Assembly: GCF_020283565.1 (NCBI RefSeq)
Contig: NC_060064.1
Location: forward strand, 22,216,337-22,280,336
Direction of reading: 5' to 3'
Source: Trifolium pratense
Lineage: Eukaryota > Streptophyta > Magnoliopsida > Fabales > Fabaceae
Length of the DNA stretch: 64,000 nt
The notes below the pieces were generated by a model that ran no database searches, was not told where the DNA came from, and saw nothing but the letters and a program-made list of their open reading frames with translations. Positions within the stretch are counted from its first letter, which is position 1. Every line of letters begins with the position of its first letter. Of the stretch, positions 36,805-49,100 are shown piece after piece. The translations under genes and the position numbers were made by a program.

Positions 36805-37768
36805 CCTAAGTCAAAAAAAGAAAGAAAAATGTATAAACTAAGGGTCAGTTTGATTCTGTTTTTAAAAATTTAAAAAATCAACAAACCTGTTTGATTATAT
36901 AGAGTTTTGCAATACTGTTTTTTTAAAATTATTTCCAGTTTTGTTGTTTTTAGAACAAAAAACCAAGAGTTAGGGACTGTTTGAATCACTTTAGTTTATA
37001 AAATATTTTATCAATCAGTTTTAAAAACTCTTTTAAAGAAGAGGATAAAAATAAAATCTGTTTTGGTGATCTAAATTTAATTTTTTTTTTTGTAGAGATG
37101 AAAAAATACGTTTGGTCGTTGAGTTTCTAAAAACCGTTTTTAAGAAGAAAAAAAATATAAGATTTTTTTCTATTCTTACGTTGTCCCTCTTTATAGGATC
37201 ACTTTCAAATTTTCAAGAGCACTAGTTATTTTTTTTACCGACATACCTTTAATTAAAATTCTTATTTTTCTACAATTTGAAATAAATACTCTAGAAAAAA
37301 CATTAATACACTCTCTCTTGAAGGATAAAATTGTAAAATCAACACTAATTGTCACCCCATTTCTTAATCTCCGTAATTTTCTCGATAGGGTGTTATATTT
37401 AAAGATGGAAGTACTATAATATTCAAAAAAGTAAAAATAAAAATCATTGACATTTTTTAATTCATCCGTTGTAAAAAAAAAAAAAAACTTTTGCAAGAGC
37501 AATTTTTATAATGTACTAAACATGACTGTAAAGAAAAATAATTAAATTTCGAATGATATGCATAAGATGACTTAAAAGTAGGGGTGACAAAACGGGCTCA
37601 ACCCGCTGGGCTGGCCCGCCCCGCCTAGCTCGCATAAAAAAGGGGCGGGGCGAGTTTGCCCGCGGGCTTTGTAATTTTTTTTACTTAGAATGAAAATTGA
37701 GCATGCATTGATGAAGTGTTTGACACGTGTTTTGTTTTGTCCTTTATTTATCTTATTAACGACTAATT

Positions 37769-37920
37769 ACTACTCCGGTCTAAAATATAAACAAATTTTA
37801 ATCAAACAAAATTGATATATTAGATCTAAATTTTATATTAAATATAAATTAACTTCATTTTAACCAATGTTTATGTATATTTGATGACCAACTTTTATTT
37901 ATATTTAAAATCAAAGTAAC
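37769..37920. mobile_element. Degenerate Stowaway-like MITE nested in the hAT element
   Basis: TACTCCGGTCTAAAATATAAA at the left is imperfectly inverted at the right (TTTATATTTAAAATCAAAGTA). It is flanked by TA and sits in the AT-rich middle of the hAT element. Confidence 0.5.
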
Positions 37921-38299
37921 TAGCACTTTAATATTTGATTGAGGATAAATAAGAAAGATTCAATCTTGATGCAGTTAAAGTGTTTGATATTATTTAGTTT
38001 TTATATATTGCAAAGTGCATGTTGTTACGACTTACTAGTATGTTTGATGGAGCAATATAATGAACATGGGAGTAGATTGCATGTCTCTTCAACGCGCCGT
38101 GCGTTCTCGTGCATGAAATGAGTCATACTATATAGCGTCACACTTTAATTTAACATGTGTTTGTTTTTTTGTATTGTTGAAGTTCTATCACGCGCTCTTG
38201 AAAAATATTTTTTGTCGACCTCTTTGATAATGATTAATAATTTTGTAATTAATGTAGTAATTCAAAGTATAAAAAAAAAAATTTAAAAAGAGGAAGGTG

Positions 38300-38512
38300 G
38301 GTCGGTCTGCCAACCCGCCATTAAATGGGTCGGGTTTGAGATCATACATCTAAGTTGGCCCGTCCCGCCCCGCTTTTGGGCGGGCTTAAACAGGGTGGGC
38401 CGCCCCGCCAACCCCCCATTAAATGGGGCGGGATTGAGGTTTGATCCCATACACCTAAGTTGGCCCTCCCCGCCCCGCTTTTGGGCGGGCTTAAACAAGG
38501 TGGGGCGACCTA
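38300..38512. repeat. Two tandem GC-rich subterminal repeats in the hAT element
   Basis: A block containing CATTAAATGGG, GGGATTGAG-like words, CCTAAGTTGGCCC, GCCCCGCTTTTGGGCGGGCT and TAAACA is present twice, with a period of about 118 bp, at the right end. Confidence 0.8.
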
Positions 38513-38736
38513 CTTTGCCACCTCTACTTAAAAGCAAGGATCAGTGCTGGTGAAAAATATTTGAGGGGCTAAAATTTAATGAAATGTTTTACAAGGACTA
38601 ATAATGGAATTTGAGATGTTTTTAAGGACAAAAATTTATTTAGCCCCTTTTTGAATATAAAAATTCAACTACATATATACATTTGTGTATGAATAAAATA
38701 TTTTTTAGAGTTGGTAATAATTTAATTTATAAATAT

Positions 38737-39150
38737 TGTACTGAGTGAGTTCCTAGGGCTTGATGGGCTCGCCTGATCGATATGCCGAATGGTCCAATAG
38801 GATCGGCCTACCTACCTCAGAGAAGATATGGACAAACCATGTCATGGACCACTCCTCCTATCAAGAGGCACGATCGTCGCCCTACTATATTAAACCCTAA
38901 CTCAACATACCTGTTGACTAGACCTTCACATAAATAACCTTAGCAAGAATATTTGGTGCCCACTGCGGGGATGCAACAAAATTATTCCCAGCCACACAAC
39001 ACAAAAGAGGATCAATGGTGGGTCTGCATGATAACAGTTCATACGACAACCTCAAGGCTACGGTCGACGAACTGTTAAAGCAAAACGAAGACTTTTGAGC
39101 GCGAATGGAAGACATTGAACAAGGACAAATTTACGAAGAAGAAGACAAAA
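38737..39150 (+). mobile_element. Ty3/gypsy LTR-end fragment with primer-binding site and gag start
   Basis: An LTR-like stretch is followed by TTTGGTGCCCACTGCGGGG (about 38951-38969), resembling the TGGCGCCC-type primer sites and leader of plant gypsy elements. Then comes a short gag-like frame (MVGLHDNSSYDNLKATVDEL at about 39015, stopped soon after, then ARMEDIEQGQIYEEEDK). Everything downstream is missing. Confidence 0.6.
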
Positions 39151-39635
39151 TAATGAGTATTTTTCATAAAAAAATAAATTGAATTAATCATTTCTTGAAA
39201 AATATACCCCCTAATTATTTTATTTTTTTGGCAATATGTAGTAAATACATTACTATTAACATAAGATGATTCGTTTGAAAGATAAACTTCTACAATTCAT
39301 ACCAATTATCAACAAATTTAATATCGCAATCAATTTTTATAATTTCTCCTCCCCCCTCCCACCAAATTATAAGCCGCTTTAGAGAAGAAAAAAAATTTGT
39401 TCCAAATTATAACTCATTTTGCGATACCAATAAATCATTAATGTTATTTTTCCTAATATTCTCTTATATCAGTTCTTTAAAATAATTCATAATTTTTCTT
39501 TTTCATAAAAAAATATTTACATTCCTTAATTTGTATAGAAAAAACATTTATAATTTAAAACAGATAAAATATTATATCTATTAAAAATAGTCTTATATTT
39601 AAAGACATGTAGAATTAAATTACGATAATACTGTC
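39151..39635. other. Intergenic, AT-rich, no gene
   Basis: Contains a CCTCCC..CACCAAATTATAAG stretch (39350) and its weak counterpart, possibly a degenerate Stowaway end; otherwise nothing recognised. Confidence 0.4.
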
Positions 39636-39771
39636 ATGCGAGCTTAACTCAATTGGTATAACATTATATTATATATGTAGAGGTTGAGGTTCGAACACCA
39701 ATCATCTCACTTATCCATCTTAAGGCTCAATTTTTTAACTATTAGGTTACTTAAAAAAATTACGAGAATAC
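39636..39771 (+). repeat. tRNA-derived SINE
   Basis: A-box-like GAGCTTAACTCAATTGGTAT and B-box-like GAGGTTCGAACACC lie at tRNA spacing, followed by an unrelated tail and an A-rich end. Confidence 0.6.
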
Positions 39772-39869
39772 TTTTTGTAAAAAAAGAAAAACAGTGCAGT
39801 AACCAACCATTAGTTAAGGACAAAATAAAGAGGAAAATGCCACAAATCCTAACTTCATTGACATAAAAG

Positions 39870-39992
39870 TCGAAATTGCTAGTGTTATATGTCATGACCA
39901 GGGTTCAAATCCCGATCAGTCCACTTTATGTGCGTAAGTTCTCAATAACTTTGTCATTTCATCTATATAAAAAAAATTATTGACAAAAAAAA
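39870..39992 (+). repeat. SINE-like fragment
   Basis: B-box-like CAGGGTTCAAATCCCGATCA is followed by a tail ending in an A-rich run (AAAAAAATTATTGACAAAAA). The A-box part is weak. Confidence 0.5.
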
Positions 39993-40137
39993 AGTGGGGA
40001 GGTTGCGAGGCTTCCGAGGTACGTAAGCGAAAAACAAGAATTGACACTTTGGGAATTCACTAACTTCCACACTCCACACCCAATATAAAACGATACTCCC
40101 GCGAATTTGGTAATTAGGGTTTTCAATTCCCGCTAAC

Positions 40138-40138
<1 letters not shown>

Positions 40139-40176
<38 letters not shown>
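40139..40176. repeat. (CT)n microsatellite in the FHA gene 5' leader
   Basis: About 19 CT units ending 17 bp before the ATG at 40193. Such CT/GA tracts are common in plant core promoters and leaders. Confidence 0.95.
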
Positions 40177-40178
<2 letters not shown>

Positions 40179-40192
40179 ACTGTGACTGTGCA

Positions 40193-43100
40193 ATGGCGAT
40201 GGTGGTGGAGGAGGAGAAAGCCCGTGGAAACGGAGGAACCCCTAGATCCAACGGCAATTCTCCCAATAAGCAACAGCAGCAGAACCCATCATCCAATTTA
40301 GGAGCCAAAGATCGAATTGTCTCTGTTGCTTCCAATTTCGCTTCTCAACCTCTTCACAATTCTGATCCTAACGTTTGGGGTGTTCTCACCGCCATTTCCA
40401 ATAATGCCCGCAAAAGGCATCAGGTAACCTTCATTTCCCTCAATTTCCCATTTCCTTACTTCTGTTCTTCAATTTAAGTCGAAATTAGGTTAATTCAGTT
40501 CTGCATGACAAGGAAAATTTTCAAATTAGGCACAGTTTATGTTCATTGGGTTAGTCGTGGTAATTCATTTTAAGTAATTGGCACATCAATGTTCAATATT
40601 GTAAAATTTATTTATTTCTTAGGGTTTTTACTTTGACAAAATATTTATTGTTTTTACTTTTTACCTACAAAATTGACACTTTGTTTTATGATTTCAATTA
40701 TTTGTACTGGAATTGGATTGAAAGCAAGATAACAGTTTTGTAATTATATAGTGAAAACATGGAATTAGAATAGGAAGTGTTTTGTTCCCGTGAGCATACT
40801 CAGTTGGTAAGGACATTGCAATAGGTAGGGTCTGGGTTGAACCCAGGATTCCTCTTAAATGGTGAAACTCTGGCCACTACACTATTTGACCAAAAAAAAA
40901 ATTAGGAAGTGTTTTCACAAAGTAAACGACTCTGCAAATCGTTTTTTATTTGAGTTGTAAACAAATCTATGGACTTCTATATAAGAAAGTTATACTAGAG
41001 TTAACTTCTTCATGTGAGTTTACTACTCGTCTTTCCTGGCTGTTCTTGCTGTAGCTAATAGCGACGGGGCTTTATTTTATTTTTGATTTTTTGGTTTAAG
41101 TGTTCCTTGCTTATTGAGTTTTTATATCATTGAATTATTGTAACCAGGGAATTAATATCTTACTAACTGCTGATGAACACCGCATTGGACGATTGGTAGA
41201 GGATGTACGTTTCCAGATTGATTCGAATTCTGTTAGTGCAAATCATTGCAGAATATACAGGACAAAGATTACTAACGAAAATATGGAGAATACCACATCA
41301 ATATTCTTGAAAGATACTAGGTTGTGGCTTCGTTTTAGAGTTTTGGTTCCCGCATCCTTCCTCTTACTTGAGAGAGGAAGAAAAGTTTTTTTTTTTTTCT
41401 TTCTATAATCTCCTCATATTCTAACTTTTGTAAAGCCTTGTTCAGCACAAATGGAACTTACCTTAATTGGGAGAAGTTGAAAAAGAAAGGTGCTGCTGTC
41501 AAAGTCTGCCATGGTGACATTATAGCATTTGCTGCTCCTCCTCAGCATGGTAATATGAATTCCTTCTGATGTCTTCTATTTATTTTATTCCTAATAGTAT
41601 TCGACTTTTTCTCACCTTTGTTGTAGAATTTGTGGATTTTTATATTTTACTCGTCAGCGATGTAGTTCTCAACACTAATTCCCCATTCACTATATGTGCT
41701 CATTCAACATCCTTTAACTGTAAAAAGCATTACAAATATGAAGAAAAAAAAGATCATTAAGATTTGAGAAGCTTCGTATTTTGGTCAACGAAGCGAAGAC
41801 ATTAAAATTATCATTTGTCTTATCTTGCAGAAAATGCATTTGCTTTTGTATATCGAGAGGTACATTTTTCAAATCCAGTGCCAGAGAATGCTGTTGCTAA
41901 ACGAAAAGCAGGTATATGTCATGTTGAAGAGCACAAATATGTACTGAATTTAAGCATCCTTGCATTTTACTCTTATGTATACTTGTAAGTAAAATTCAAG
42001 CTTCTTGTACACTGGACAGTTATTACTGCAATTTACATCATATATATCAACTATACTGGGAAGAGAGCGCAAAAACAGAGACAAAACTGAAAAACAAACG
42101 CTATTCTCATTGAATATAATATAATCTGATATAACTTTAGCTATTTATAGATAGCTTACGAAACCTTAAAGAGTACAAACTTCAAAGAATAAAATAGTTA
42201 CTGAACTATAAGTCTATAACAGAGTACCTACCCAGCACCTTAACTAACTCAACAGCATTAGTTAAGGCTTACAGCTTACACAAGCATATCACTGATAATG
42301 ATAATTATGATATACAGTATTTTGATACTGACATAAGATATTTGCTTTTGTCTCATTTTATTATGCTTTTTCCTTTCATTGCTTCTCTTTTCTTGAACGT
42401 GTAGAGGATTTTGTGTCTGAAAACAAGAGATTGAAAGGTTTGGGCATTGGCGCTCCCGAGGGTCCTATATCTCTTGATGATTTTCGAAGCCTTCAAAGAT
42501 CTAACTCGGTGTGTTAATTTAGAAGGATTGCAGTATTAATTATTCTTATTTTTTTTTTCACTTTAATTATATCCAATTATCTTGAATCTTGACAGGAATT
42601 GAGAAAGCAATTGGAGAATCAGGTCGTTACAATTGATACATTGCGTAGTGACAACCGTGCAGCTATTGAGCGCCATGAAAGTGTATGTAATAATTTGAAT
42701 TTACAGGGACTGCACCCAGTGTTAGCTGAGGCTCTGCCAAAAAATTTCTAACTTAACACTCACATGATTGCATCTAAATCCTAATTAATGGCATTCATGA
42801 TACTTAGCCCTATGATGAATTTATAACCTCTCCTTGTTTTACAAAAAAGGGAACATGTGGTTTTTATTAACTATCTGTGCATTCTAAAAGAAATATTAAA
42901 TATTCATTTCATCTTAAGCACTCATATAATTGTAATATGCAATGTTTTAACTAAGTTATGATCCAATCTGTAGGAATTAAAATCTGCCAAAGAGTCTGTC
43001 ACAAAATGTTATCTTGATCAAGTAAAAGACTTGCAGCAAATGGTTGAACTCAAACAAAAAGAACTAGGAGATGTCAACAGAGCATTCGCTGAACAAAAAC

Positions 43101-46100
43101 ATACCCTGGAAGACCTTAATGAAAGACTTAGTTCTTCTATGCAGTCATGTACCGAATCAAATGAACTTATAAGTAGGTATGATTTATATAATTCTTATGG
43201 TTTCATTCTTTACTTATAAGTAGGTATGACTTAGTTCTTCTTTTATTATATATATTCATTATTGATTTAGGTAATGTAGAGATAAGTTGCTCATATTTAT
43301 ATAGTTGCATCGTTACCTTGGTTGATTGATTTTTTTATTACCAAGAGATTAGAAAAAAGTATGAAAATGACCCCCATGGTTATTGTCATCATAGTCGTCT
43401 ATTAAGACTACATTGAATTCGGACTTTGATCCATACATTTTCTCTGTGGCATCAAAGATCTTGGGGGTGCAAGAATCCATTCTATGTATGGTAGTAGAAA
43501 TTAACCTTGTTTTACCTTTAACTTTTTTGAACAGAAAACCAAAAACTTATATTAGATGGAAATACAATGGGTACTCTAAGCTCAAATTAGAAGAAGAAAC
43601 AATAAAAAGGAGGAAAAGAGAACGAAAACAACTACTAAGATACACCAGTATTAGATGCCCATACATATCAAAATAGATCATAGGCTACAACCAAAGGTTG
43701 AAGGACCACTAGCCCTAGAGAAATACTCAAGGTAGACAGGTGGTCCACACACCCGACATAATAGAGACAGGGACATTTAGACACCCTACCCAAGAACCCT
43801 CTCCATGACGACTCCTTTATGAGACCCACCGACTCATAGAGGTTCAACTCCTTTGAGAACATAACGATTTTTTAACCCCCAAATGGCCACGATACGAAGT
43901 GCCAAATCATAAAGACATTAGGTTTATGGGTCCTCTCACTTATATAGTGATCAACACACATTTTTCCATCAAATGTGGGACTCACTTGAAATATCAACAA
44001 TCTCCCCCTCAAGTGTGAGTCTATCCATTCTTTATGGGCATGCTTCCTCTCAAAAGACATCTTTTTCATCCATTAACGAGACAAAGTCACCTGATTACCA
44101 TTGTTGGGAAGGCTTTCGACACAAGGAGTCAGTTTAACCATGCTCTAGTACCATGTACTGTTGGGTCATGCGGGGAACCCAGGGGATTATCCATATTGGG
44201 CCAAGAGCAATTGCACAAGTGAGTTGAACACCACCTCTTTATCCAAAACCTTAAGACATTAGGTTTATGGGTTCTCTCACTTATGTAGTGTTCAACATCC
44301 ACTTTTCCATCCAATGTGGGACTCTTACTCAAACTTGAAATATCAACACAAATCAATGTCAAGCCATGCCTAATTCTACCATTCGTCTTTCTCCCACTTA
44401 AGAAGGATCGAAGGAATATAGGCCGTAGACATCACAAGATTGAACCAGCACTATCCCCAGCCAGCAAAACACCACGTACCAAACTCGGGAATCCAAATCA
44501 CGCCTGAGGAAGAGATAATATGACTTGAAGAAAGTCTGAGACTCGCCAATTGTTGAGTCATGCATAACCAAGATTGAAATAAAATTTACAAACTTGCAAA
44601 TTAAACCAATGTTCTTGTAATTTTTTTTTTAAGTCTCCTTTTCACAAACACAAAATATGATTTTTTTTATTATTGATAAGAAAACAATACACATTGGTTT
44701 TTTGATAAAAGTCCTTGGGTTTAACATGCTAGAGACAAAGGGTGAGGAATGACATTTACAGTAATCATCCCACACTCCTTGTACCTTATTAAAGAGATAA
44801 GAGCCTATTGAACCCATGATTCAATACCTGTAAACAAGTGACATTGTAAGCTTGGTGGTTTGTCATTAGGCAAGCTTGATAACTTAGCTCGAGGAAGATT
44901 CACTTTATAACTGCACAGACTGGATTCATGATGGGTTTTATGTGAATTAAAGTAATGAAGCAGTATTTGAATGAATGGAAATAGAGAGAAATGCTTGTAA
45001 TTGTATTAATGGAAGGTTCAATTACAAGGAAATATGCAAAGATAAAAGAAATAACAAACTGTTAGAGGTATTCTAACAGCCCAAGAGCATACAATGCTCC
45101 CCAAATCACTAGACAGTGACCCTACAACAAATAACAGAATTCATAGATGATTATTCTCTCTCAGACACCACTTATATAGCTATAAACCCATGCACAATAT
45201 GATCACTTGGCCACGTCATTATTCTCTATGCCTTTCCCTTTCTTTTTCTTGTAAACCCTCCATATCCTTGGTTTGGGCCTAGTGTCAGGGCCCATAGTGT
45301 TATGGCCCATCTCTTGATCCATGTTTCTATCAATTCATGATTCAGTTACCCTGCATGTAATAGATCCCAACTACTGGTTCAACTTGGTTGCTATATTAAT
45401 GATTCATACTCATTTTACAAAAAACTACATGGCTTTGATTTCTCCATTGCAATTAGGAATACATAGGCTCTGAATTATGTTTTTATTAATTTTTCCTCTT
45501 TTGTCGATAACCTTTCTTATTATTCAACATAAATAAATTTTCTTTAACCTTTCATTGAAGTGGTAAAAAAAAATACTTCTTAAGTTCTAATATATCTGCA
45601 CAATCAATTAGAGGTAACTGATGTATAACAGGCATAGTTGGGTGTATTAATTTTCCTACTAATACACTCATGTGGATCTGGATTTCCTGTTCAAGAGCAG
45701 TTTTCATAATTATGTATTGGGCTTTCCAATTTATCTATAGTAAATAAAATCGGTGGTGGTCCTTTGCTTTTGCTGTTTTCTGTGCAATCCATGTATTGTT
45801 AGATGGCAACTCCAGTGGTAAATTATTCGTGTGCGCACACATGTCCCTCTTTGCTCAGCTAGAAGTGCATTTATCTTGGACTGGATTGTCTGCAGTAACA
45901 AGTGACCTATGCGGGTAAAATTGGGATTAGTTGGTTGTCAAACTCGCGAGTAGACTCTTAAACTCATACGAGTTTACGAGTCTAGGAAGCAAAAACGAGT
46001 GGACTCGTGTATAGAATCAATTTTTGATAGACTCGGATAGACTCGGGTAGACTCGCATAAACTCGCGAGTTTTTGGCGAATTTACGAGTCTATAAGTTTT

Positions 46101-49100
46101 TTTTGAAAAAAACCAAAATGGGCACAAATTTCCCAAACTTATTTTTCTTAAAGGCTTTAAACCTTTTTATTATTGCGTATGACGGTACACATTTAAAATT
46201 ATAAATGTTAAAGAACTCTCACTCTTCTAGTCTCCACCTTCAGCGAGGATTTGTTGACATTTTTTCTACCTTTCATTGACGGCATGGTCCCGTTTGTCTT
46301 TTGATGTGTTCACGAACGTCTCTCATCCTTCATCAACATTTGTTTGTGACGATGATGTTGGTGGTGGTGATTTCGTTGAAACTTTGAATGTTTGAAGTCA
46401 TTAGCATATATGTTTTATGATTGTTTGCTTTATGTAGTAGCCAATTAAGAAGGAAATGACACCTTATCTATATACTTTACTATTTTCTTTGTTTTATTAT
46501 GGAGTTTTTTTGTTAACAAGTTTTGTGTGTGTGTTTGTGTCATATACAACTTTAGTTTGTCAAATATGTGTCACTTATAGGTTTTCAAAAGTCAGTTTTA
46601 ATTTTCCATAAACTCGTATGAGTTTACGAATCGAGTCCACGAGTCGAGTTTATGGACCTTTACGAGTCTGAGTAGACTCGCGAGTCTGACAACCTTTCAC
46701 TCGTCTTTCTATGTCAGAGTTGTGAAACACTTAAATTAATTTTGAATTTCTTTGTACTATATAACTGTTATAGGAGGATGTACCTTTTTGGTTGCATGTT
46801 CTCCTAATTTATTTCAGATGGATAATTCTAGTAGTAATAATTATGTTCCGCACTATAGCAATTAATTGTGTCTTTCTCCTGCTTGCAGTCAAAAGGTAAG
46901 TATAGCTGAACTCAAGGAACAATTAGATGAAGAGCGGACTCAAAGAAAAAAAGAACGAGAAAAGGCTGCAGCTGATCTAAAAGCTGCTGTTCGTAGAGCA
47001 CAGTCTGAGGCTCAAGAGGAAATAAAACGAGTCTCAGATGCTGCCTTAAGAAGAGAAAGTGAGCTACAAGAAGCAATAAATAAGCTAAAGGTTTGAAAGT
47101 CCTGACGCTAAATTAGTAAGAAACTGTTTGCTTCCTGCTAAGAGCTAACAAGCTATCTTTCTTATTATGTGTTGTAGGAGTCAGAGAGAGAAATGTGTTT
47201 GCTGGTTGAAACCTTGAGGTCCAAGCTGGTATGGTTCTGTTAGCCCAAGTCAGGCCAAATATTTTATGTACTTCATATAGAGATTTTCCTCTTTAATCCT
47301 TTTTTGTTGCAGGAGGATACAAGGCAAAAGTTGGTTGTCTCTGATAATAAGGTTCGCCAGTTGGAGACCCAAGCAGATCTAGAGAAGCAGGCCGCTGAAA
47401 ATGGAATGAAGGTAATCAGACTATTTTGTATTGAATATCATGTACTTTATCATATTTAGTTGATATCTAACTGAAATTAAATGCTAATTCTTGGACCAGA
47501 AAGTAGAAGAACTTGAACAAGAAACAAGAAGATTAAGAAAAGAGCTTGAGAGCGAAAAGGTAGTTAAGAGAAGTTTATTGCATTAAATACTAAAAATGTT
47601 TTGATATGAAGGTGCTTTTATTGAAATTAAGTCTAGTTACACCCAGGTTTTTTGCTAATGATATTTCAGTGAGAGTGAAGCAAAATTTATTGAATCAATT
47701 GTAATGATTTTATCTTACTCGTACTCACGATCCAAAGAATGAAGATTCTTACATTTATCATTATCTTGTTGATTGGCTTTCTGATTGATTCTCTTACTTT
47801 GTTTTCTATCTTATCCTTTTTCTTTTAAGCTCTTATTTTTCTGGGTGAAGTTTATTTGTTTAAAACTTAGATATTTATTGCTGTTGTTAGCAGGCAGCTC
47901 GTGAAGAAGCATGGGCTAAAGTTTCAGTTCTTGAGCTTGAGATAGATGCTACAATGCGAGATCTAGATTTTGAGAGGCGGAGGTTAAAAGGTGCCAGGGA
48001 AAGACTCATGCTTCGGTAAGGCTTGATTTATTGTAAATTAGAATCATTGGCGGGGTGTCTCTAATTTGGAAGATATATATTGAATGAATCAACATTATTA
48101 TCTTATTTTCTAATATAGACTGCACCAGTCACATAATTCGTTGGACCAACAAGAGAACCGCGAGTTGGTTCACGGGTACCAATTTGCAGTTCTTATGCGA
48201 ATTGGTTTGAACAAATACGGATGCAATTCACTGAAATCCGAGTTCCAGAGCATAAAAATCACTCAGGATACAAAACGGCTAAAACCAGAAAGCCAGTTAG
48301 CCAGACAAGGAAAGCAACGCTTATTGCTTCACTGATAAAGTGTGCTTCACATATGACCCACTGTGTTTGTTTGGATAGATTTATGAGAGAGAGAAATAAA
48401 GAAGAGGGAAATAGCAAAGAAATAAGGTATTTCTTCAGTTTGGTTGAAGAGAGAAATAAGGGGAGAGAGAGAAGTTTTTTAGGTGGGTCCCATGTCAAAA
48501 GAAATCTCTCCCCAATAGGTGAGATTTGTGAGTTGAGGGAGTGGGGAGTTGTAGTTTCCCACAATGTCCTTCTCCTTATTTTTGGTTTAATATTCAACTA
48601 TATTTGAATTTTAAATATGAAGGATAAATTTGTCTTTTATCATTTTTATTAATTTTTCTCTATCCATTTTTCTACTCATCCTCTTCTCTATTTCTATTCA
48701 TCCAAACAATATAGAATTTCCACCCAACTTCTCTCGTATTTCCTTCTCTCTTATTTCTCTCTTCACTATTTCTCTCTTTCCTATTTCTTTGAACATCCAA
48801 ACACATAGCTGATATTCCTCTATGTTGTTTCAAAATTTCTAATGTGGGTTTGAAAGCTTGAACTAGAGAAACTATGATATAGGTTGTTACCACTTGATTT
48901 GGGGCTATTTTTATCCTATCATTGTTAATTGTTGGGTTAGTTTTTCTTTTAATAAAATTAGTATTATGTACCAAAATAGAATTAGTAATTTCCCTTAAAA
49001 ATAAAGTACATAAATGTTAAAGGAAGCCTTGTTATACTTCTAGCCTAGATAAAAGTTATTCATAGTGTGATGATTAAAATGTAATAAAACGTACTGTGAA

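Larger units (their letters stand above)
37579..38526. mobile_element. Non-autonomous hAT transposon with perfect 8-bp target duplication
   Basis: Ends TAGGGGTGACAAA and TTTGCCACCTCTA are inverted repeats. Identical CTTAAAAG flanks the element on both sides (37571-37578 and 38527-38534). 948 bp with GC-rich ends (GGGCTGGCCCGCCCCGCC) and an AT-rich middle; no transposase. Confidence 0.93.

Noticed and set aside
38283..38537. Minus-strand open frame rich in GRPTLFKPAQKRGG repeats
   Set aside because: It is a translation of the duplicated GC-rich subterminal block of the hAT element.
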